This document shows positions 26,680 through 64,000 of a stretch of DNA of 64,000 bases, piece after piece. How positions within the stretch are numbered: position 1 is the stretch's first letter; the number at the start of each line of letters is the position of its first letter. Both the position numbers and the translations under genes were made by a program. The notes beneath the pieces are model-generated. The model saw nothing but the letters and a program-made list of their open reading frames with translations. It ran no database searches and had not been told where the DNA came from. The stretch is from Sinotaia quadrata (Eukaryota > Mollusca > Gastropoda > Architaenioglossa > Viviparidae), in contig CM054179.1 in NCBI GenBank assembly GCA_028829895.1, positions 45,931,891 through 45,995,890 on the forward strand, written 5' to 3'.

Positions 26680-27995
26680 GGTTATTATTATTATTTTTAA
26701 TCACTCATAAATAATTACAATTGATGAGACTCTTAATTTAAGAGTCTTCTGGAGAATTATATTATTAGTAGTAACATATATTAATTTATGTTACTACTAA
26801 TAATATAATTCTCCAGAAGAACCACTCGTCTCTCTCACTTGGTCGGCACATGGGTGCAGTAAACGTTTTCTCTTTTCCACAACATTAAAGACACACATTT
26901 ACCATCACACAATATTTTCGTAGGTGGAAAGGAGAACATATATCCGTTTTTAAATCTATATTTAGCGAACTCCCATCCACCCACTTTTTTCTCCAACATA
27001 TGACAATCAATATATGTAAGAAAATCAATAAATTTAACAATAATTTTAAATTTGACAATTATATCACTTCACAACAATATTCATTTAACCCTGGACAATC
27101 ATTCACTTTATCCTGGCATATATATTAACAATCAGTTGACGTAATATATAAATGTGTTCATGGATATCATCACGGAAATGAGAGTGGAATTTCAGAGAAA
27201 TAATTAAAGTCATTGCATATAAACTGTTCAAAGATGGCAGCTGTCTCTGGCACATGTTTCACAATTGCAAGGTTTTCATGTCACTGTCTTTGATGTTTAG
27301 GTGAGGTCCCACATGTCCCTTCTAGAGGCACATTACACAACTGTTCCAGAAATCTTTCTCATGCTGTCCAAGCATGAAAGAGAATTGTCCTGAACTTCAC
27401 ATGTACTACTATCAAGCTCATCAGGAGGAATGTTCTTGAATTTTCATGTACGTTTACTCAACACACCATGAGGAACATTCAAAATAATCTTCATGAATTC
27501 TCAAGACTAAACTCAAGCCACAAATTCCTATTGTATTGGCTATCGAACATATTTCACAGGAATCAACTAACAGGAATCAACACGTTTTACTGATAAATTG
27601 ATGACAACACTGCATGCACACCCCAATGGAATCTAGTAGTGCATAGTAGTCAATATAGCATGACATGACAAAAGTATAATAAAAGGCCTGCTCCTCATAC
27701 GCTAACGATTGCCTTTATGACTGGGTTCAAGTTATTTTCAAATCCAAAGTGATTAGAATAGAGTACTTCTTCAAGAAAGAAACTTCCTGTGGAACACCTG
27801 TGGATGAATGTAATATGAATAAATGTGAGACTATTATATTCAGAAAAAACTATTCACCCAGTTGGAACTGGTTTAGAATGAATCAGCAATTTCCATCTGA
27901 GTTGTTTTCTTCCAACTTTGACATTTAAAAATATCAGCAAAGCAATGCCCAAGGTCGGGTCATTGTGACATTTAACAATTTAGTTAAGTTTCGAA
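26680..27995 (+). mobile_element. Dispersed non-coding element (about 1.3 kb)
   Basis: Left block CTCCAGAAGAACCACTCGTCT through CATTTACCATCACACAAT and right block CAAGGTCGGGTCA-GTGACA...CAACTTTAC-type recur together at 58.66-60.27 kb and, reversed, at 38.9-39.99 kb. The middle (27.3-27.6 kb) matches 47.3-47.6 kb reversed. No coding capacity seen. Confidence 0.55.
26728..26819. repeat. Perfect 33-bp inverted repeat
   Basis: 26746-26778 and 26787-26819 are exact reverse complements separated by 8 bp; arms begin CTTCTGGAGAATTATATTAT. A second palindrome, GACTCTTAA-T-TTAAGAGTC, is at 26728-26746. Unit 1 has only a single arm near 14339-14359. Confidence 0.9.
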
Positions 27996-28358
27996 ATAGG
28001 GATATGCAAACCTACTCTGTTGAAGACATAGAAAACATAGAAACAAAGCAAAACGAGAAAATAGAAAAATAGCAGGATCTCAGATTTTAAATGCAGGCAT
28101 GTGGAATGTACGAGAATAAATGTCACCTGTTTTGATAGGAACCGTGGGGAACATGCCGAAATCTGTGGGAATTTTTTTTTATATATGAACGTATTATGCA
28201 TTCATGATTTATTAGTTCAGTTATTTAAGGAATGTGCAACAGAGTGACGTGCTCTTGATCCATCTTCAAACGACTGATTTGAGCTAACTAGATGATGAGT
28301 CTGGAGCAAATCAACTCCTGACTAATGCAAAGGACAGACATAGCAGTGAACGACATTT

Positions 28359-28720
28359 ACGTTAAGCAGGATACACAATATTCCTAGAAGTATGTTAAGC
28401 AGGATACAGAGTATGCATACACTTACGTTAAGCAGGATACAGAGTATGCATACACTTACGTTAAGCAGGATACAGAGTATGCATACACTTACGTTAAGCA
28501 GGTTACACAATATTCCTAGAAGTATGTTAAGCAGGGTACAGAGTATGCATACACTTACGTTAAGCAGGTTACACAATATTCCTAGAAGTATGTTAAGCAG
28601 GGTACAGAGTATGCATACACTTACGTTAAGCAGGTTACACAATATTCCTAGAAGTATGTTAAGCACGGTACAGAGTATGCATACACTTACGTTAAGCAGG
28701 ATACACAGTATACCGACACC
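28359..28720. repeat. 33-bp minisatellite with two alternating variants
   Basis: About ten units; variant A contains CAGAGTATGCATACACTT, variant B contains ACAATATTCCTAGAAGT; order roughly B-A-A-A-B-A-B-A-B-A. Open frames on both strands result from the period being a multiple of three. Confidence 0.93.
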
Positions 28721-28898
28721 TAACTTGACACACATATACCTACACTTAGGTCAAGCAGGACACAGTACACCTACTTTTAACAAGACACACGGTTTATGCT
28801 ACACATGCATTAAACAAGAGACAACAGTATATCTACACTTACCTGACGTAAAGATGTTCGTATGCCTCTAACTCTTATTATTAATGCGATTGACTCGT

Positions 28899-29155
28899 TG
28901 GACCAGCAACGTGTCACTACCAGCACAGTAATGGTAATGTTTGGACCAGCAACGTGTCACTACCAGCACAGTAATGGTAATGTTTGGACCAGCAACGTGT
29001 CACTACCAGCACAGTAATGGTACTGTTTGGACCAGCAACGTGTCACTACCAGCACAGTAATGGTACTGTTTGGACCAGCAACGTGTCACTACCAGCACAG
29101 TAATGGTACTGTTTGGACCAGCAACGTGTCACTACCAGCACAGTAATGGTAATGT
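28899..29155. repeat. 43-bp tandem repeat, 6 copies
   Basis: Unit TGGACCAGCAACGTGTCACT, ACCAGCACAG, TAATGGTAATGTT; only A/C variation at one site. No ORF. Confidence 0.95.
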
Positions 29156-32100
29156 AAACTAATTCAATGCACACATGCAACCAACTAGCAAACGTTGTAA
29201 TCTGCGTTCTTATCCATGCAGAAACATGTTTTAGTAATGACTGTAAATGTCTGAATTAATTGTGTTGTCAATATCAGACATATTTAAACTAAAATGAGCA
29301 TGTAACCTCTGTGAATAAATTATTATACCAGAAGATGAAATATTACTCTGTGTACTCACTATCGGTCTCGTGCGATACATGTGATTGAGACTGTGTTCGT
29401 GTGGCTTGCTTGATTTAAATTCTCGGTACTGAGTGCTGATATGTCTTGAGAAAACCAGTTAAGTCGTCACGTGACCCATATAAAATTGTGTTGTGGCCTT
29501 CGCTCATTAAAACAATAATGACAGGGTATAATTACATATTTTATAATGAATGACACCCGAACTTTAAAGTTTTGTATTTTATGTGGCCACCCTGAGTTAA
29601 GTACATGTACACTGAAGGCGCAGGTGACATTTGTTGTATTCGCCTTTCATTTTGCGTCACTGGTGATGTGATAATTTTACATTACATGGGAAATGGAAGG
29701 AAGTGTAACTCTATCTAACAAATAGTTAGAAAAAACTACACGCACAAGTTTGACTTTACTGCACGCACTTCCTTTTGTACATAATATTGTGATACGGTGC
29801 ACGCCTATTATTTAATGAAGATAATAATTATTATTAATTAAACTTTCATAACTAATTTAAAGTGATGAGAATATTAATTTTTTTAATGATCCTCCAACAG
29901 ACACCATTCGTCTCTCACTTGGCGGATATTTTGGCGTTGTAAATGTTTTCTCTATTCCACAACATCAACCAACATTTATATTCACATAAGATTCCCGTGA
30001 GTGGAAAACGTCTTACTAGAGGAGAAGACAAATCTGTTTTTAATCTATTTTTAGCGAGCCCCCCCTCCACCAACTTTATTCTCCAGCATAAGATTATCAA
30101 CATCAGTAGGCGTAAGAAGGTCAATAAATTTAACAATACATTTATTAACATTTATGAACATTCAAATATACATAAGACAATTACAACGAAATAGACAACT
30201 AAACACAATATTCCACGAACCCACATTCGGATAATGATAGTGATGACGTCATGTTTACTGGGAATGCACTGAAAAAGTATGTTGTACTCCTATAGAAACT
30301 AAGTCCATCTCATCTGGTCTGTTTACAAAGGGGTTTCTTTCCTTAAAAATTGGGTTGAACTCTAGTGACTGCAAGACTGATGCTCAAACATTCCTCAGAT
30401 AATGAATAATTCAGTTCTACTGCTGTCCACTTGTGATTCTCACATACCACGGGAAATAATTATAATTTGTTATCATGTTCCTATACGATGACCCTTCCTA
30501 CAGTGATGTTATTGGCATCTGTTTTGACACAGAATCTTTGTCAAAATCTGGCATTTTAACTGCAGTGTTAGAATTTAGTCTGGCTTTAAGAGTATCGAAA
30601 TGTAACACATTATGAACTGGCTCCATTAACGTGCTACAAAAGAGAGTACTTTAAAAACTGTTTTCATAAGGCCTTAATTTCTGTGATGCAGAAATCTGTT
30701 ATATGCTTTGTTAATGAATGATGTATCCGGATTAGGAATTATGAAATGCATTTCTGCTTTCAATCATTATTTTCTTCTTATTCATTAATAATGAGTATAT
30801 TACTAAAACACATTAATAATTGCTTTAGAAAGTTTATTTCCCATTAATTAATATTTCGATAATTGCCAACAGAACTATTGCATGTTAGTGGGTAAATATT
30901 TAGTATTGGGGTTACGCTCAAAGTATTGTGCCACTCTATTTTGACAGTAGTAGAAACGGTCAACACTGTTTATGGTTTTATTTTATTTTATTGTTTATTT
31001 TAGTTTATTCATCATCATATTTCTTTCATTTTTTCCATCGCTCATTTTCCCCATCCCATGAATGTCGGGTGTAGACGTCTCGGAATGAATGACTAACACC
31101 GTGTGAAAGTTAAGCCCGTTTTTCTTTTTAAATTAAATTCTTTGTAAACTCTTTTGCAGGAGTCGGCTTCCTTTCTCGGTTTTGAAAGTGTGTGTTGGTG
31201 CGGTTGTTTGTCTGTTCGTTCTGTTCGTCCCTCACACGACATTCACACGCCTGCTCACACACACACAGGCCGGCTTTTCACATTTTACCCCACACTCGGA
31301 ATAAAGTTATCCTATCCCCTACAAGATTATTCGTGGTGTCTGAGTGTGAGAATGGTCATCAACATCTGACCATTCGATGTGATCCCATGCAAAATCGCAG
31401 CAACTGGGGCTGACCCCCCCTACCCACCGGGGAGGAGAGAGGGGCCAGTAACAACCAGCAAGCACAACAACGGCGGCCGTGACACTGACAGATTGTGGGT
31501 GTGGAATAAATATGTGGAGGAAATCATGAATATTCATTAGTTTTAGATTGGTTCAAGTTGTATTCTGTAATTCTATTGAATAAAAAGTTAAAGGGAAGGA
31601 TGAGTGGTGCCTTAAATTGAATACCTATGTGCAATTTCTAAGGCTTTGCTCTATTCAAAATATACTGTTTGGGTGAGGTGTTTTGTATGAGCGACTTCTG
31701 CTGAATTTACAGATGATGTTTCTTAATGGAAGATAGATCCTTGGTTAGATAAGGTTAGAAAAAAATTCGTATTTGCTTTTGTGTATTGTGTAAATGATAG
31801 TGATTTTATATAACAAATAAGTTTTTTGTTTTATTTTTTGTTTGACGCGTCATTGATTCCTACATTAATAATTATTATTTTTTTTTTTTTTTGGGGGGGG
31901 ATACCAGCCGGACAGGTATGTGTATAATAATTTATACTGTTGCTTCTTCATTACCATTGTTATTTTATTTATGTGGAGTGTAAATGTTTGTGTTATAATA
32001 TATTTATAGTTTTTTGGTGTTAAGAGTGTTTGTTTTGTATATCGCAACGTGGGTTTTGTTTATTTGTATGGTTTTATTAGCGTCTGCTAATTTATTTGTG

Positions 32101-32490
32101 TGTTGTCTGTTAAGGTCCATGCGTGTAATCAGCTAATGTCTATATCCGTTAATCTATGTATATTGCTCGTTAATGTATGTGTGTTGTTTGTTAATGTACA
32201 CGTGTGTTGTATGCTTCCGTCCAATTATGTTGTCTCTTAATTTCCACGTGTATTGTCTGTTAATGTACTTATATGTTTTCTGTTAAAGCACATTATTTTT
32301 TTGTCTCTTATTGTACTTGTCTGACATTTCCTTCTTTCGTGTCTGTGTTGCAGTTGAATACAGTTGAGAGTGACTATAATTTTGATGATCATTACTAGTA
32401 TTTTATTTTCCATTTGCTCGTGTTCTGACAGAGGCCAGAGGCAAAAAAACTATTGTATCATTCTGGCCCCTTCAGAAAAGAAATATTAAA
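29156..32490. other. Non-coding region
   Basis: Contains the dispersed-element copy at 29.8-30.2 kb and otherwise AT-rich DNA. 31.15-31.5 kb is GC-richer and loosely resembles 57.0-57.4 kb (GAATGTCGGGTGTAGACGT, then CAC-rich and AATAAAGTTATCC), perhaps an old LTR. 31.88-31.91 kb is a T/G homopolymer run. Confidence 0.4.
29800..30200 (+). mobile_element. Partial copy of the dispersed element, left block
   Basis: CTCCAACAGACACCATTCGT, then CAACATTTATATTCACATAA and TAGAGGAGAAGACAAATC match 58.73-59.04 kb and 26.81-27.06 kb. The two ORFs seen here are inside this block and are not genes. Confidence 0.6.
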
Positions 32491-32491
32491 T

Positions 32492-33151
32492 AAACGACCA
32501 AGACAGAATTAGACAGAAACATTATACTAGTGCAATATCAAGATGACTGCAAAACGACCAAGACAGAATTAGACAGAAACATTATACTAGTGCAATATCA
32601 AGATGACTGCAAAACGACCAAGACAGAATTAGACAGAAACATTATACTAGTGCAATATCAAGATGACTGCAAAACGACCAAGACAGAATTAGACAGAAAC
32701 ATTATACTAGTGCAATATCAAGATGACTGCAAAACGACCAAGACAGAATTAGACAGAAACATTATACTAGTGCAATATCAAGATGACTGCAAAACGACCA
32801 AGACTGAATTAGACAGAAACATTATACTAGTGCAATATCAAGATGACTGCAAAACGACCAAGACAGAATTAGACAGAAACATTATACTAGTGCAATATCA
32901 AGATGACTGCAAAACGACCAAGACAGAATTAGACAGAAACATTATACTAGTGCAATATCAAGATGACTGCAAAACGACCAAGACAGAATTAGACAGAAAC
33001 ATTATACTAGTGCAATATCAAGATGACTGCAAAACGACCAAGACAGAATTAGACAGAAACATTATACTAGTGCAATATCAAGATGACTGCAAAACGACCA
33101 AGACAGAATTAGACAGAAACATTATACTAGTGCAATATCAAGATGACTGCA
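32492..33151 (+). repeat. 60-bp tandem repeat, 11 copies, open in one frame
   Basis: Copies of AAAACGACCAAGACAGAATT ... CAAGATGACTGC are almost identical; one substitution (AGACTGAATT) was seen. One frame reads through all copies as a 20-aa unit (KTTKTELDRNIILVQYQDDC) and on to 33324. The other two frames have stops. No start context, leader or domain; I do not call it a gene. Confidence 0.93.
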
Positions 33152-33329
33152 ATACGACATTTACGCCATTCATATTTCAAACTGTCAAGTTCATATTAAC
33201 CTTCTGGCCAGAGAATGTCACGGAGTCAAAATATATCGTGCTTTGCTTGCTACAAAAACAACGATACTTTAGAAAAAAAAATCCCAGCTATAATGGCCTG
33301 GCAGTCGAGCAGAACACAGGCTAAATATA

Positions 33330-34699
33330 AACCTATATTTTGTTCTTTAAATGAGCACAAATAAAATAATAAAAATACATCTAATATCTAATGTTAACAT
33401 ACGAACCATATTTCAGTGTGTAGCATTTTACACATTTAAAACTTTCCCCCCTTTTCACCATTGTCTTTTCTATTCTTATTAATTTTGTCATCCAAAACAG
33501 ACAAGCGAATATATGACTCTTGGCCGACCGGCTTTTTCTGTACATTTAAAAAAAAAATCGCTTGTGGTGTCCAAGCGCCAGTTTTTGTCTTTTTTAAATC
33601 AGCGAACAACCGTTGGAGAATAGAGCCTTCTGATACTCATAAATCATGATACTTATACAATAAAAACAATTACAATATACAAGTTACCACTCTAATCTAA
33701 CTCCTGCAATAACATACAGTTAATATATAAATAAAACAACGCAAGAATAATTATTAACACACAAGATGAATATTTATGCAACATAACATTCACTTAGAGG
33801 TGGAGCAGAGATGTATGTATAAATAAATAGTGATCTCGAAATGTATGACTGGTGTTGACTTTTAATATGTGGTTACGGGCATTTATAAAAGTTTTGATTC
33901 CTAATGGCAATTCATTCCAGGTGACAGGCCCCCAGAAATAAAATCATAGTTGAGAGGACCCTGACAGTAACCGAAACGTTGACCATTTATTGCAGATATT
34001 TCTCAACCGGAGTTCCGTGAGACGACTTTAGGGGTACCCTGAGAGATCTTGATTTAAAAACGAGTAAAAGCATTATATAATAGTTCTATGTAGGGGTTTT
34101 CTAAGAATGAACAATAGAAATAATGTTGTTTCCAACAGGCAATCACATAATACTTAATTATATAATAGTACCAGTAACACATATTTAATGTTATTTAATA
34201 GTGATATAGGTTTAATATTATTTAACAATAAGAAGAACTTTAAATTAAATTACATTAAGTCTAAATCCAGCTTGAATATGATTGATACTTTGTATTGTCT
34301 CGTCTACTGCTTTATTCAGAATTTGGGGCACTGTTAATTTGCTACAAGTGTCTGTACTAAACTTTTCTGATTTTCCAAATATATATCTCTAGCACGTTGT
34401 TAGATACATCTACTCAAATTTTCCATGTAATTGCATGGTATTTTTTTAAAATCAACCATCTGTTGCAGCTGAATATTTCTTTAGTCGATAATGTTACTTC
34501 GCAGTGTTTCGCTTGAAAGTAAATACTCAGTTACAGAAATATCGTACATATAAACGACAAAGCACAAGCATTACAGGCAGACTGGAAATGTCAAAAGAAA
34601 TCATCTGGCTGTGATGAATATATGTGAAAAGTTTTCAGTCATCTATTTAGTTCTGTCAGCAGCAAGACTCAAAATTCTTTGTGAAACAATATTGTCTGA
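33330..34699. other. Non-coding region 3' of the receptor gene
   Basis: AT-rich, no supported ORF. A TTTATT (AATAAA on the minus strand) near 34312 could be a receptor polyadenylation signal; this is a guess from position. Confidence 0.35.
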
Positions 34700-35066
34700 C
34701 ACTATGGAATCCCTCAAAGTTTCATCACCCTGATCCAGCAACTTTATGAAGGCGCCACATGCCAAATTATCCACAACGGCAAATTGACAGAGGACTTTGA
34801 GGGGAGAACTGGAGTCCAACAAGGATGCATGCTCTCCCCAATGATCTTCCTGTTAGCGGTTGACTGGGTGATGCATCACAACTAAAACAGGAAAAATCGG
34901 AATCCAGTGGTCCCTGACTCAGTTCCTTGAGGATTTGGACTTTGCGGACGACTTGTGCCTGATGTCCCAGAAATACCAACATATGCAACAGAAAATTGAT
35001 AACCTGGCCCAAGAAGCATCCAAGACTGGACTGCAGATCAACCTAGAGAAGACCGAAATCATGAAG
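34700..35066 (+). mobile_element. LINE reverse transcriptase fragment abutting the receptor tail exon
   Basis: Plus-strand frames read IQQLYEGATCQIIHNGKL, GVQQGCMLSPMIFLLAVDWV and, after a frameshift, LEDLDFADDLCLMS. FADD is the RT catalytic box; QQGCMLSP is RT motif 4. It continues to EKTEIMKI at about 35066, where it is cut off by decayed tail-repeat DNA. It lies antisense in the presumed receptor 3'UTR. Confidence 0.82.
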
Positions 35067-35127
35067 ATTTTACTGGAGTCACAGTCCTGTTTCCCGTCTG
35101 ACCTGTTTAATTAAGATTTTACTGGAA
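35067..35127 (-). pseudogene. Decayed YLNP repeats beyond the receptor stop
   Basis: Two degenerate repeat units on the minus strand (AGGTCAGACGGGAAACA followed by TGACTATG or GGACTGTGA) continue the tail array past the stop at 35128. They would be read if the one-base deletion in the last spacer were absent, so the ancestral tail was probably longer. Confidence 0.65.
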
Positions 35128-63779
<28,652 letters not shown>

Positions 63780-63933
63780 GGATTTTGCTTCACATCCAGA
63801 AAATAGATCTGAAAAATAAATTTGAAATTAGACAAGCTGGAGACGTTTACAATGATATAGGTGTCACTGTACCGAAATCATGTGGGTGTTATTCCTGGAA
63901 TGAGAAATGATCTGTGGCAGTTGTACATATTAA

Positions 63934-63937
<4 letters not shown>

Positions 63938-64000
<63 letters not shown>
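63938..64000. repeat. (TC)n microsatellite at window end
   Basis: TC repeat running to the window edge; on the receptor strand it is a GA repeat about 160 bp upstream of the start codon. Confidence 0.97.

Larger units (their letters stand above)
19577..26855 (+). repeat. Tandem duplication unit 2
   Basis: Second copy of 5340-14390. Homology starts abruptly near TTCGGAAAATGGGGCC; immediately to the left is DNA matching 36.2-36.8 kb instead. A hAT element (22373-24601) sits in the intron. About 2.2 kb present in unit 1 (7.4-9.66 kb) is absent. Confidence 0.85.

Noticed and set aside
28322..28871. 137- and 159-codon ORFs with repeated LLNVSVCIL or MHTLTLSRI
   Set aside because: 33-bp minisatellite artefact, open on both strands.

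Overview
This window is from an animal genome, most likely a mollusc and probably a gastropod. It is AT-rich and crowded with microsatellites, minisatellites, decayed LINEs, LTRs and a hAT transposon. Genes are split into short exons, mostly bounded by phase-1 introns, that encode EGF, SRCR and Ig modules. The species is inference; the eukaryotic gene structure is read directly from splice sites.

The main gene lies on the minus strand and appears complete, running from a signal-peptide exon at 63725-63779 to a terminal exon at 35128-36218. I assembled 15 exons from splice sites. Every exon end phase matches the next exon start phase, and the joined CDS is 3201 nt (1066 codons plus stop). The predicted product is a type I membrane receptor: signal peptide, EGF, an unassigned 129-residue region over three exons, EGF, SRCR over two exons, EGF plus calcium-binding EGF, two Ig domains, one transmembrane helix, and a cytoplasmic tail of about 437 residues. 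The tail holds 17 tandem tyrosine repeats, 15 of them reading YLNP. That fits pYxN (Grb2-type SH2) and pYxxP (Crk-type SH2) sites, so the protein looks like a scavenger or immune receptor carrying a multivalent phosphotyrosine docking array. I know of no named gene with this layout.

The left part (about 5.3-26.9 kb) holds a tandem duplication on the plus strand. Each unit has a signal-peptide exon (5599, 19835) and an Ig-like exon (10411, 24714), giving a small secreted or truncated Ig protein. Between the units, on the minus strand, is a broken copy of the YLNP tail exon (18.2-19.07 kb).

Mobile DNA explains much of the rest. There is a hAT element with TIRs and an 8-bp target duplication whose empty site survives in the other unit. 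Three solo LTRs have perfect 5-bp target duplications. There are RNase H-bearing and PD-(D/E)XK-type LINE fragments, another LINE RT fragment fused to the 3' flank of the tail exon, and a dispersed non-coding family of about 1.1-1.6 kb. At least ten minisatellite arrays lie between these. I saw no rRNA, tRNA or CRISPR array.
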